Origin: an uncultured Lachnospiraceae bacterium
Lineage (GTDB): Bacteria > Bacillota > Clostridia > Lachnospirales > Lachnospiraceae
Length of the DNA stretch: 64,000 bases
Assembly: GCA_910579865.1 (NCBI GenBank)
Contig: CAJTXA010000009.1
Location: 62,001-126,000 of the forward strand
Reading direction: 5' to 3'
Part shown: positions 34,471 to 44,010 of the stretch, piece by piece
Numbering within the stretch: the stretch's first letter is position 1
Layout: every line of letters begins with the position of its first letter
The notes under the pieces: model-generated
The model's database searches: none
What the model was told of the DNA's origin: nothing
What the model saw: only the letters and a program-made list of their open reading frames with translations
Translations under genes and position numbers: made by a program

Positions 34471-35160
34471 ATGCAGAAAAAAGATTTATTTGATAAAACA
34501 ACGAAACAGGGAAGATTCTATCGAAATTTGTTAAAAACAGGAGTACTTCTGGCTAGTATGCTTGTAGCAGGTTTTTGTTATCTTCAGACACAGAAAACAC
34601 AGAATTCAGGTTTGACTTTTGAAGAACAAGTATTACAAAGTGAGGTTTTTTCTGATAGGGAAAGTTTGGATTTTGAGTCGCAGACAGTTGATAAAATTGA
34701 AAATACAGAACAGAAATTGACAGAGGATAAGACAAAATTTTTACTTTATGTTCATGTATGCGGACAGGTAAAAAACCCAGGTGTGTATCAATTAGAGGAA
34801 GGTGCACGAATTTTTGATGCGGTGCAACTTGCGGGAGGATTGACAGAAGAGGCATGGGAAGAAGCCATAAATCTTGCGAAAATAGTAACAGATGGAGAAC
34901 AAATTCGAATTCCAGATCAGACAGAAGCAGAACTTTTTTTATTGGAGGAGACGCAAACAGAGAGTGGATTAATCAATTTGAATCAGGCAACAAAAGAACA
35001 GCTTATGACCTTAACTGGAATAGGGGAAGCTAGAGCAAAAGATATTATTGCCTATCGTGAGGAACATGGAGCATTTCAAACGATAGAGGATATTATGAAA
35101 GTGCCTGGAATAAAAGAAGCAGCGTTTGCTAAAATAAAAAATGAAATTGTAGTGAAATAA
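34471..35160 (+). CDS. comEA: ComEA-type DNA-binding competence protein
   Basis: 229 aa. The N-terminal membrane anchor (~22-40) is followed by a linker and an SLBB domain (HVCGQVKNPGVYQL, ~90-150). The C-terminal double helix-hairpin-helix is INLNQATKEQLMTLTGIGEA and HGAFQTIEDIMKVPGI (~168-228). It should bind double-stranded DNA outside the membrane and pass it to ComEC. Its usual partner comEC lies 3.3 kb downstream but is interrupted. AGAAAGGA precedes the ATG. Confidence 0.9.
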   Translation: MQKKDLFDKTTKQGRFYRNLLKTGVLLASMLVAGFCYLQTQKTQNSGLTFEEQVLQSEVFSDRESLDFESQTVDKIENTEQKLTEDKTKFLLYVHVCGQVKNPGVYQLEEGARIFDAVQLAGGLTEEAWEEAINLAKIVTDGEQIRIPDQTEAELFLLEETQTESGLINLNQATKEQLMTLTGIGEARAKDIIAYREEHGAFQTIEDIMKVPGIKEAAFAKIKNEIVVK

Positions 35161-35273
35161 TTGTAGTTTAAATAGTGATATCAAAAAATAATGTACAAAT
35201 AAAAAAATAAGAATATCATACAATAGATAATACGATAAAAAGTGGAAAATAGGTAGAAGTGAGGTTGGTAAAC

Positions 35274-35957
35274 ATGGCGAAAAGAGTATTGGTAGTAGAT
35301 GATGAAAAATTGATTGTAAAAGGAATTCGCTTTAGTCTAGAGCAGGATGGTATGGAAGTAGATTGTGCTTTTGACGGAGCCGAGGCTTTGGAGTATGCAA
35401 AGAAGAAAGAATATGATATTGTCCTTTTGGATGTTATGCTTCCAGAGATCGATGGATTTCAAGTGTGTCAGCAGATTCGTGAATTTTCCAATATGCCTAT
35501 TGTTATGCTTACTGCAAAATCAGATGATATGGATAAGATTTTAGGATTGGAATACGGAGCAGATGACTATATTGCGAAACCTTTTAATATTCTTGAAGTA
35601 AAGGCAAGGATTCGGGCTATTATGCGCCGCAGCAGCAAATCCGAAGCAAAGAAAGAGAAGGAGCGCTATTTAGCCTGTGGGGATTTAAAATTGGATACAG
35701 AGGGAAGAAGGCTGTATATTCGGGAAAAGGAAGTGAATTTAACAGCAAAAGAGTTCGATTTATTGGAACTTTTAGTTCTAAATCCCAATAAGGTTTATAA
35801 GAGAGATGAACTGTTAGAATTAGTTTGGGGAAAGGAATATCCTGGAGATGCTAGAACAGTAGATGTCCATGTAAGAAGATTAAGAGAAAAGATTGAACCA
35901 AACCCAAGTGAGCCAATCTATGTTCATACGAAATGGGGTGTGGGGTATTATTTCTAA
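35274..35957 (+). CDS. OmpR-family response regulator
   Basis: 227 aa from the ATG at 35274 (GTGAGG ~9 nt upstream; an in-frame GTG at 35259 is less likely). The receiver domain has DDEKLI and phosphoacceptor Asp53 in LLDVMLPEIDG, Lys in YIAKPF, and switch Thr in MLTAKSDD. The C-terminal winged helix has LTAKEFDLLELL and ARTVDVHVRRLREKI. It pairs with the histidine kinase whose ATG follows the stop by 1 nt. Confidence 0.93.
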   Translation: MAKRVLVVDDEKLIVKGIRFSLEQDGMEVDCAFDGAEALEYAKKKEYDIVLLDVMLPEIDGFQVCQQIREFSNMPIVMLTAKSDDMDKILGLEYGADDYIAKPFNILEVKARIRAIMRRSSKSEAKKEKERYLACGDLKLDTEGRRLYIREKEVNLTAKEFDLLELLVLNPNKVYKRDELLELVWGKEYPGDARTVDVHVRRLREKIEPNPSEPIYVHTKWGVGYYF

Positions 35958-35958
35958 A

Positions 35959-37380
35959 ATGATAAATAAAATTTGGAAAAGAAAAAGTATGAGAGTTTGT
36001 TTGATTTTGTTTTTTATTATTTTTGGAATGACACCACTACTGTTTTTCCGCTTTTCGTATTTTTCTAGTTATGAAAGAGAAATGGTAGGATCTAGAATGA
36101 GTGAATTACAGAATCAGTGCAATATTCTATCTCGACAGCTAACAACTGGAAATTATATGTTGGATCAATTTAGTGATACGATGAATAATGCAATTGTGAC
36201 ATTAGCAAATTATTATAATGGTCGGATTGTTGTGGTGGATAGTAATTTAAAGATCATTAAGGATACATATGGGCTTTTAGAACGGAAAACATTACTTTCA
36301 GATGCTGTAATTATGGGATTGTCTGGATCGAATAAAGCTTATTATGATGATAAAAATGAATATATTGAGATTACGTTTCCCATTACAGATGTAACAACAA
36401 AAGAAGTATTAGGAGTGATGGTAGCTTCTGTTACAACAGAAGATATTCGAGAACAGCATAAAGAATTACTTGAAAAAGCAGATGTAGTGCTTTTAGCGAT
36501 GGCAGCTGTAATTGCGTTGACAGCGTTTTTAATGGCGGATTTATTTGTAAAGCCAGTAAAACGAATGGTATCTGCATTTGATCGAATGGCACAAGGGCAT
36601 ATCGATGAAAAGTTACAGATTGGAGGTTTTACCGAAATAGAGCGAGTAGGGGAAGCAACGAGAAAGATGCTTGCTAGACTGAAGGCATTGGATGAATCAA
36701 GACAAGAGTTTGTTTCAAATGTTTCACATGAACTAAAAACACCAATTACTTCAATGAAGGTATTAGCAGATTCTTTACTATCACAGGAAGAAGTACCAAA
36801 TGAACTTTATAAGGAGTTTATGGTGGATATTGCAGCAGAGATTGATAGAGAGAGTAAGATTATAACCGATCTGCTTTCTTTAATGAAGTTGGATAAAAAT
36901 GCGACTGTTTTAAATATTACCAATATGGATATGAATGAGATGTTAGAGTTAATTTTAAAGCGATTACGTCCAATTGCTGCAACTAGAAATATTGAATTGG
37001 TATTTGAAAGTTTTCGATCCGTAACAGCAGAAATTGATGAAGTGAAATTGACATTGGCATTTAGTAATTTAGTAGAAAATGCAATTAAGTATAATTATGA
37101 TGACGGCTGGGTAAAAGTTTCCCTTAATGCAGATCATAAATATTTTTATGTAAAGGTTATAGACTCTGGTGTGGGAATTCCAGAGGATGTACAGGATATG
37201 GTATTTGAGCGTTTTTATCGGGTAGACAAAGCACGTTCTAGGGAAACAGGAGGAACGGGTTTGGGACTTTCAATTACAAAAAGTATTATTTTAATGCATA
37301 ATGGGGCAATTAAATTATTTAGCAGAGAAAAGGAAGGTACAACATTTACAGTAAGAATTCCTCTGCGTCATATTGGATAA
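35959..37380 (+). CDS. sensor histidine kinase
   Basis: 473 aa from the ATG at 35959, 1 nt after the regulator stop. TM1 (~12-32) and TM2 (~177-200) flank a ~145-residue extracellular sensor domain of Cache-like character (RIVVVDSNLKIIKDTYG). HAMP follows, then HisKA with phospho-His257 in NVSHELKTPITSM. The ATP-binding domain has the N box NLVENAIKYN, G1 DSGVGIPED and G2 TGGTGLGLSI. Domain order resembles WalK/PhoR-type kinases. The signal is unknown; the downstream GerMN lipoprotein gene is tightly linked. Confidence 0.93.
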   Translation: MINKIWKRKSMRVCLILFFIIFGMTPLLFFRFSYFSSYEREMVGSRMSELQNQCNILSRQLTTGNYMLDQFSDTMNNAIVTLANYYNGRIVVVDSNLKIIKDTYGLLERKTLLSDAVIMGLSGSNKAYYDDKNEYIEITFPITDVTTKEVLGVMVASVTTEDIREQHKELLEKADVVLLAMAAVIALTAFLMADLFVKPVKRMVSAFDRMAQGHIDEKLQIGGFTEIERVGEATRKMLARLKALDESRQEFVSNVSHELKTPITSMKVLADSLLSQEEVPNELYKEFMVDIAAEIDRESKIITDLLSLMKLDKNATVLNITNMDMNEMLELILKRLRPIAATRNIELVFESFRSVTAEIDEVKLTLAFSNLVENAIKYNYDDGWVKVSLNADHKYFYVKVIDSGVGIPEDVQDMVFERFYRVDKARSRETGGTGLGLSITKSIILMHNGAIKLFSREKEGTTFTVRIPLRHIG

Positions 37381-37396
37381 AAGAGGGAGGGAGAAC

Positions 37397-38425
37397 ATGA
37401 AAAAGAAGTATCAAGTGAGAATGTTGTTTTTTTCTTTGATTTGTTTTTTTTGTGTGGGATGTGGGGGAGAACCAGAAAGAACCGCTTCTTCTCAGCAGGG
37501 CTATCGGATGTACTATATTCGAAATCAATCGAAATTGATATCAGAAAATTTTGCAACAGAGTTGACAATAACAGAAGACCTAATTGGGGAATTTTTGGAA
37601 GCGTTAGCACAAGATTCTCCTAATAGTGTGGATAATAAACGGGTGATACCAGAAAATGTACAGATTATAAAAACAAACTATGATGCAGAAAAACGGCAGT
37701 TGGCATTATACTTTGATTCTGGCTATATGGAACGAAAGAATAATATTGTGGAAATTCTTTCTAGGGCAGCGATTGTCCGAACATTAACACAGATTACAGG
37801 GGTAGATTATCTTGTTTTTTATATCAATGATCAGCCATTAATGGATGCATCTGGTAAGGTTGTTGGAACAATGAGAGCTTCTGATTTTATTGAGGATTTA
37901 GGAGGTGATGTAAACGATTATGAAAAGACAACCTTGACCTTATATTTTTCAAATGGAAAAGGAGACAAGCTGATTGAGGAGAAAAGAGAGATTGTCTATA
38001 CAACTTCTACTTCTATGTCAAAACTAGTAATTGAGCAGTTAGTAGCTGGACCAAAGACAGAAGGACTTTCTCCTGTGCTTCCTTCTGATACTAAGATTTT
38101 AAATATATCAACGCAGGAAGGGGTTTGTTATGTAAATTTAGATGCCAGTTTTATGACAAGTGCAGTAGCTACAATCGAATTACTGCCAATCTATGCAATT
38201 GTAAACTCACTTTCAGAATTGACCAATATTAGTAAGGTTCAGATTGCAATTAATGGAGAAACAAATCGAAAATATCGAGAAGTGGTCGCATTGGATGTAT
38301 TGTTTGAACGAAATTTAGATTTAGTAACAACATTAGAAGCAGAACAAGAAAGTGAAAATTCCGAAAATACAACAAGTGAAAATCAAAAGGAAGAAACGGG
38401 GGAGGTAAAATCAAAAGACCAGTAA
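37397..38425 (+). CDS. GerMN-domain lipoprotein
   Basis: 342 aa from the ATG at 37397, preceded by GGGAGGGAG. A signal peptide ends in the lipobox CVGC, so the mature protein is lipid-anchored. Two GerMN (sporulation/spore germination) domains span ~40-160 and ~180-310; LTLYFSNGKGDKL and EQLVAGPKTEGL with VCYVNLDASF mark the second. The acidic tail is Glu/Ser/Asn rich. The two-component-kinase/GerMN-lipoprotein arrangement suggests envelope sensing, by inference. Its last 16 nt overlap the probable start of comEC. Confidence 0.87.
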   Translation: MKKKYQVRMLFFSLICFFCVGCGGEPERTASSQQGYRMYYIRNQSKLISENFATELTITEDLIGEFLEALAQDSPNSVDNKRVIPENVQIIKTNYDAEKRQLALYFDSGYMERKNNIVEILSRAAIVRTLTQITGVDYLVFYINDQPLMDASGKVVGTMRASDFIEDLGGDVNDYEKTTLTLYFSNGKGDKLIEEKREIVYTTSTSMSKLVIEQLVAGPKTEGLSPVLPSDTKILNISTQEGVCYVNLDASFMTSAVATIELLPIYAIVNSLSELTNISKVQIAINGETNRKYREVVALDVLFERNLDLVTTLEAEQESENSENTTSENQKEETGEVKSKDQ

Positions 38426-39882
38426 TATGGATGGTGGCAGCTTTCGTACTTGGAGAGGTATGGCAGGCAGAATCCAGTCAGACTGGGATAAAAATAGCAG
38501 TAGTTGGCGTTTTGATATTGGGCAGTATATTTTTTATAGTGCGAGTTTCGGGGAGTGAAAATAGACAAGCATTGTGGTTCGAGGCAGGCTGTTTACTACT
38601 CTTTTTTGGAATTGGATATCTACGGATGCAGATAGAAAATAAAGAAAGTAAAGCAGATTTTTTGGCACAGAAGGAGGAGCTAGTTGCAGTTGAAGGAACT
38701 TTATATAAGACAAAAGAAACGGTATATTATAGACAATATTTTCTAAAAGATGTTAGGATTATTTGCAAGACGGGAGAGAAAAGAAAGGCAGGTGCAATAC
38801 AGATTTCTGTAAAGACAGAAGCAGCAACAAATCTAGTTCAGATTGGAAATCGGATTGGGACAAAGGGTGTATTGGAAATTCCAGAACATGCAACGAATCC
38901 TGGTGAATTTGATTGGTATCGATACTATAAGGCATTGGGAATTCAGTATCAAGTGAAAGCAGAGCAAATTTGGATTTTAAAGAGAGATGTAAACGTTGTA
39001 CAGGAAAGCCTAAAAAAACTGAAAGAACGGTTAAAAATGGTGTATCAGAAAATCTGTACAGAAAAAGATTATGGCATCTTTTGTGCTATTTTATTGGGAG
39101 AAAAGCAGGAACTAGATGGAGAGGTAAAATCTCTTTATGAAGAAAATGGAATTTCTCATATTTTAGCAATTTCTGGTTTACATATTTCTTTGATTGGAAT
39201 GGGATTTTATTATTTTCTTCGAAAGTGGTTTGGCTTTTTTTCTTCTGAGGTTATAGCAGGAGTAATAATGACAGCATATGTACAGATGACAGGAGCTGGG
39301 GTTTCAACGGTGCGTGCATATACAATGTTTTTAATTTTGCTAACAGCAGCAGTATTAGGACGAACGTATGACAGCTTGGTTGCAGCAGGATGGATTGCAC
39401 TTTTGCTTTTAATTCGAAATCCATATTTGATTTATTATACAGGATTTTTATTGTCTTTTGGAGCAATTGTTGGAATTAGTGTAGTGGGATCTTTTCTAAA
39501 TGAATATGTAAAAAGTAAAAATTTAATAATTCGGGGGATGATTTCTAGTATAAGTGTAACTTGGATAACACTTCCAATTTCAGCGTATTTCTTTTTTAGT
39601 TATGCAACTTGGTCAGTTGTTTTAAATTTAATTGTAATTCCTTGTATGACGTTGGTAATGATTTCTGGGATTGTTGGAGGATTATTTGGACTTTGGGTGC
39701 CTGCATTTGGTATGCTTGGAATTGGGATTGGACATGATATTCTTTGGATTTATGAAAAAATCTGTCTGTTCGTAAAACAGTTACCAAAACATCAGTTGTT
39801 AATTGGAAGACCTTCTTGGTGGCAGATTGGAATTTACTATACTGTGTTAGCAGGAATTTGTTTATGGCTAAATGGCAGGTAG
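38410..39882 (+). pseudogene. comEC: comEC, N-terminal channel part, ending at an in-frame amber codon
   Basis: DNA uptake channel. Homologues begin M-K-R-P-x-x-W; here that stretch reads ATC-AAA-AGA-CCA (38410 on) right after GGAGGT (38401-38406), so translation may start at ATC, or later at ATG 38431 (483 aa). An extracellular OB-like region (~90-180) is followed by the competence domain with ~8 membrane helices (GISHILAISGLHISLIGMGF, GAGVSTVRAY). The frame ends at TAG 39880-39882. It then continues open in the same frame into the metallo-beta-lactamase domain, so a single nonsense codon splits an otherwise complete ComEC. Confidence 0.75.
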
Positions 39883-39891
39883 AAGGAGACT

Positions 39892-40773
39892 ATAGAGGAG
39901 AAAGAGAAGAACTATTTTTTAGTAGGAAAAAGAATTGCTGTTTGTTTGGGAATGATGTTTCTTTTGCTTTTTCTATTAAGATTTCGTAAAGCTGGCAGAT
40001 TAGAGGTTACTTTTTTAGATGTGTCACAGGGAGATGGGATTTTTCTTCGACTGCCTTCTGGAGCAGTTTGTTTGATTGATGGTGGAAGTTCTGATATAAA
40101 AAAAGTAGGAACGTATCGGATACTGCCATTTTTGCAGTCGGAACAGGTAGAAGAGCTGGATTTTGTTTTTATTAGTCATGTGGATCAGGATCATATTAGT
40201 GGAGTAAAGGAGATTCTTGAAAGTGGAGATTGTAAAATCAAAACGCTTTGTCTGCCAGATATTGCAGAAGAGGATCAGGCATATTTGGGACTTGTTCAAA
40301 TGGCGAAACAAGCAGGAAGCCAAGTGATGTATCTTAAAGCTGGAGATCGGATTTCAGAAGAAGATGTTGTCCTTCAATGTATTCATCCAAAGGGAGGAAT
40401 AACTTGGGCAGATCGAAATGATTATTCTATGGTTTTATGGCTTCAGTATAAAGAAGTGGATTTTCTTTTTACTGGGGACATTGGAATAGAACAAGAACAA
40501 AAGATAACTTCATTTTTACCTCGAAAATTGGAGGTGCTTAAAGCAGCCCATCATGGGTCGCAGTATTCTAATAGTAAAGAGCTTTTAGAGTGGATCAATC
40601 CAACATATGCAGTGATTTCTTGTGGAGAAGGAAACTCTTATGGACATCCTCATACAGAGGCAATAGAACGGATTGTAAATTGTGAAGCAGAGATTTTAAT
40701 GACACAGGAAAAAGGAGCTATTCTATTTTTTAGTGATGGGATAAAATTAAAGTGGAAAGGTTTTTTGGAGTAA
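39892..40773 (+). pseudogene. comEC: comEC, C-terminal metallo-beta-lactamase part
   Basis: The same frame as the N-terminal part, after the TAG. A membrane helix (~AVCLGMMFLLLFLLRF) is followed by the MBL-like domain: VTFLDVSQGDGIFLRLPSG, ISHVDQDHISGVKE, FTGDIGIEQE, LKAAHHGSQYSNS and ISCGEGNSYGHPH, all typical of the ComEC C-terminus, which is thought to process the incoming strand. AAGGAG at 39883-39888 faces ATA (39892), not ATG. The first ATG (39952) has only a weak site. It could be a separately translated subunit, but a broken gene is simpler. Confidence 0.75.
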
Positions 40774-40781
40774 GAAAATAT

Positions 40782-41057
40782 GTGTCAGAACAGGCTGAGG
40801 ACGAGATATTCCAACCACTTTGGGAATATCTTGTTCCTCCAAATGGAAAAGCACAAACAGCACAAGGTGAAATTATAAGAATTGCAGGCAGAGTACAACA
40901 TGAGTTTTTAGATAATGGCTGCATTAATTGGGATGATGATTTCCAGAAAATGTTAGATGCTTTTTTGGAATACCTTCAATTGGGGAATAGGTTTAATGAA
41001 GAAGATTTCAAGGTGGCAGAAGTTATAACCCCTCTGAAGGCAGATTATAACAGATAA
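40782..41057 (+). CDS. small protein of unknown function
   Basis: 91 aa from GTG 40782 (GGAG 11 nt upstream), or 101 aa from GTG 40752 inside comEC. No ATG start is available. It is acidic and soluble, with the stretch WEYLVPPNGKAQTAQGEIIR followed by GRVQHEFLDNGCINWDDDF. This reads like a conserved small cytoplasmic protein seen in some clostridia, but I cannot name a family. The poor start leaves open that it is an N-terminally truncated copy. The frame overlaps or abuts the comEC end. Confidence 0.5.
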   Translation: MSEQAEDEIFQPLWEYLVPPNGKAQTAQGEIIRIAGRVQHEFLDNGCINWDDDFQKMLDAFLEYLQLGNRFNEEDFKVAEVITPLKADYNR

Positions 41058-41097
41058 GCGTAAATTTTTATTTAATTAGAAAATAATAAAGTTAATT

Positions 41098-41152
41098 AAG
41101 ACAGCTAACAGTTAAGGTAAATGGTATTTTTAATACTACTGTTGTTTGTCTT
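41098..41152 (+). terminator. stem-loop after comEC/small protein
   Basis: AAGACA-GCT-AACAGT pairs with ACTGTT-GTT-TGTCTT, with an inner GGTATT/AATACT pairing. The T tract is poor, so it is a weak or bidirectional terminator. Confidence 0.45.
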
Positions 41153-41329
41153 ATTTATCTTTGCTAATAGGCAAGTATTAAATTAAGTGTGTTAAAAAAA
41201 TATTTTTTTCTAAAAATAAGCTGATGATACTTGCAGAAGCACAATCTATGCAAAGATATTAGCGTAGTCAATCATATCAATCAAAATCAAGAGAAACTAG
41301 TAGATTAGAATTTACAGGAGATAAATAGA

Positions 41330-41836
41330 ATGGATTTTAGATTAGCTGTTATGGAAGATTTACCACAATTAAAAGAGGTATATAAAAGTATAATTAAGAA
41401 TATGGAATATAATCAAATACATATATGGGATGATATCTATCCTTGTGAATTTTTTGAGAAAGATATTCAAAATAATTGTCTTTATATACTGCTGAATCAG
41501 AATGAGATTGTTTCTGCATTTGCCTTATATAATACAAATTCAGGGGAAAAATCAGTAGAATGGAAAGAGAATCAATGTAAAGTTTTGTATTTAAATTGTT
41601 TGGGAGTAAATATAAATTATTTAAAGATGGGTATAGGTAGTTTCATGCTTGAAGAAGCAAAAGAAACGGCAAAAAATTTAGGTGCAGTATATTTACGCCT
41701 TTTTGTTGTAGATATAAATAAGCCTGCTATTAACTTATATATTAAGAATGGTTTTATAAAAGCAAATGGAATTTATCACGAAAGGATAGATAAGGATCTT
41801 GTTTTGCATGAATATGGATTTGAGGTTATGCTTTAA
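41330..41836 (+). CDS. GNAT-family N-acetyltransferase
   Basis: 168 aa. It opens FRLAVMEDLPQLKEVYKSII, with the acetyl-CoA-binding region LNCLGVNINYLKMGIGSFML and a motif-B-like NKPAINLYIKNGFIKAN. The Q/R-x-x-G-x-G/A loop reads KMGIGS, a mild variant. The substrate is unknown; the length and IHIWDDIYPCEFF motif resemble a clostridial subgroup of small-molecule acetyltransferases. AGGAG lies ~10 nt before the ATG. It is a single gene between AT-rich gaps. Confidence 0.85.
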   Translation: MDFRLAVMEDLPQLKEVYKSIIKNMEYNQIHIWDDIYPCEFFEKDIQNNCLYILLNQNEIVSAFALYNTNSGEKSVEWKENQCKVLYLNCLGVNINYLKMGIGSFMLEEAKETAKNLGAVYLRLFVVDINKPAINLYIKNGFIKANGIYHERIDKDLVLHEYGFEVML

Positions 41837-41994
41837 TTCTCACTGGTTTTACAAATCATTAAAATTATGATATGATAGTATAAAATTTTTGATTTTTTAA
41901 TTGTGATAAAACAAAAAGAGATAGGAATAGAATAATAAAAAAGTAAAAAAGTAGAAGAAACCAAATAGACAAAGAAAATTAAAGGTAGGTAAGA

Positions 41995-43992
41995 ATGGAG
42001 AAATCGTTATATATTGCAGAAAAACCTAGTGTAGCACAGGAATTTGCAAAAGCGCTTAAGGTGACTATGACAAGAAAGGATGGCTATTTAGAGTCGGATC
42101 AAGTGATTGTTACTTGGTGTGTAGGACATTTAGTGACAATGAGTTATCCGGAAGTATATGATCCAGCTTTAAAGATGTGGAGTTTGGAGAAATTGCCATT
42201 TCTTCCTTCAGAATGGAAGTATGAAGTAATTCCTAGTGTAAAGAAACAGTTTGAAATTGTAAGTGGCCTTTTAAACCGGATAGATGTAAAGCGAATTTAT
42301 GTTTGTACTGATTCAGGGCGAGAGGGAGAGTATATTTATCGATTAGTGGAACAGATGGCTCAGGTAAAGGACAAAAAAAGGCTTCGAGTTTGGATTGATT
42401 CACAGACGGAGGAAGAGATTCTTAGAGGAATACAAAATGCAAAGGATTTGGCAGAATATGATAACCTTTCAGAATCAGCCTATCTTCGAGCAAAAGAGGA
42501 CTATCTGATGGGAATTAATTTTTCTAGGCTTTTAACTTTAAAATATGGATATACAATATCCAATTATTTAAAAAAGGATAAGCGAACCGTAATTTCAGTT
42601 GGACGGGTGATGACCTGTGTACTTGGTATGGTGGTACGAAGAGAAAGAGAAATTCGCAGTTTTGTAAAGACCCCTTTTTATCGAGTATTAGCAGATATTT
42701 TGCTTGAAAAGGGAGATTTTGAAGCGGAATGGAGAGTACAGCCAGAGTCAGAATATTTTAATACGCCGTTTCTTTATAAAGAGAATGGATTTAAAATGAA
42801 GGAAAAAGCAGAGGAATTAGTTGAAAAATTGACACAGAATTCCCCTTTACAGACAGAGGTAATTTCAGTAGAGAGGAAAAAAGAGAATAAAAATCCGCCT
42901 CTTTTATTTAATTTGGCAGAATTACAAAATGAGTGTTCTAAATTGTTTAAGATTAGTCCAGATGAAACGCTTCGTGTGGTACAAGAATTATATGAAAAAA
43001 AATTAGTGACATATCCTAGAACAGATGCTAGGGTACTTTCCACTGCAGTAGCGAAAGAAATCTGGAAAAATCTAAAAGGACTTTTAAATTATTCTCATGG
43101 TTCTACTTTTGCAAAATATATTTTGGACAATGGAAAAGAGAAAGGAATTGAAAAGACAAAATATGTAAATGATAAGCAAATTACAGATCACTATGCAATT
43201 ATTCCTACTGGACAGGGACTAGGAGCTTTAGCTTCACTTTCTCAAAGGAGTGTTCAAGTTTATGAAACAATTGTTCGACGGTTTTTAAGTATTTTTTATC
43301 CGCCAGCCGTTTATCAAAAGATTAGTGTAGTAACAAAGATGGGAAAGGAGCATTTTTTTGCTAGTTTTAAAGTGCTTTTAGAGGAAGGATATTTGGTTGT
43401 AACTGGAAATTCTTTTGATAAGAAAAAAGAAGAAAAGGATGCAGTAGAGGATGTAAAATGTGATGCAGTTATGCTGGAGGCTTTAAAAGGATTAAAAAAG
43501 GGAATGATATTACCTGTAAAAGAGATTGGGATTAAGGAAGGAGAAACTTCTCCGCCAAAAAGATATAATTCTGGATCAATGATTTTGGCTATGGAAAATG
43601 CAGGACAGTTAATTGAAGATGAGGAACTGCGTGCTATGATGAAAGGAAGTGGGATTGGAACAAGTGCAACACGGGCAGAGATTTTAAAAAAGTTAATGAC
43701 AAACGAATATATTACCTTAAATAAGAAAACACAGGTAATTACACCAACTCAAATTGGAGAGATGATTTATGATGTCGTAAATGCTTCAATTCGATCCCTT
43801 TTAAATCCAGAACTTACAGCTAGCTGGGAAAAGGGGCTTACTTATGTAGCAGAAGGAACGATTACTTCAAAAGAATATATGGTAAAACTAGAGGATTTTA
43901 TTCAGAAAAGAACACAAAATGTTTTAGGATTACAGAATCAATATTCACTTCGGAATTGTTTTGAAGCTGTAGAAAAAAGCTATAAAAAATAA
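41995..43992 (+). CDS. topB: DNA topoisomerase III
   Basis: 665 aa. Type IA enzyme with Toprim motifs YIAEKPSVAQEFAKAL and CTDSGREGEYIYR. The active-site Tyr340 lies in VTYPRTDAR, with the GIGTSATRAEIL motif downstream. No C-terminal zinc fingers are present, as expected for this family. It relaxes negative supercoils and decatenates DNA. Its stop is 18 nt before the next gene. Confidence 0.93.
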   Translation: MEKSLYIAEKPSVAQEFAKALKVTMTRKDGYLESDQVIVTWCVGHLVTMSYPEVYDPALKMWSLEKLPFLPSEWKYEVIPSVKKQFEIVSGLLNRIDVKRIYVCTDSGREGEYIYRLVEQMAQVKDKKRLRVWIDSQTEEEILRGIQNAKDLAEYDNLSESAYLRAKEDYLMGINFSRLLTLKYGYTISNYLKKDKRTVISVGRVMTCVLGMVVRREREIRSFVKTPFYRVLADILLEKGDFEAEWRVQPESEYFNTPFLYKENGFKMKEKAEELVEKLTQNSPLQTEVISVERKKENKNPPLLFNLAELQNECSKLFKISPDETLRVVQELYEKKLVTYPRTDARVLSTAVAKEIWKNLKGLLNYSHGSTFAKYILDNGKEKGIEKTKYVNDKQITDHYAIIPTGQGLGALASLSQRSVQVYETIVRRFLSIFYPPAVYQKISVVTKMGKEHFFASFKVLLEEGYLVVTGNSFDKKKEEKDAVEDVKCDAVMLEALKGLKKGMILPVKEIGIKEGETSPPKRYNSGSMILAMENAGQLIEDEELRAMMKGSGIGTSATRAEILKKLMTNEYITLNKKTQVITPTQIGEMIYDVVNASIRSLLNPELTASWEKGLTYVAEGTITSKEYMVKLEDFIQKRTQNVLGLQNQYSLRNCFEAVEKSYKK

Positions 43993-44010
43993 TAGAAAGG
44001 AAAAGCAGAC

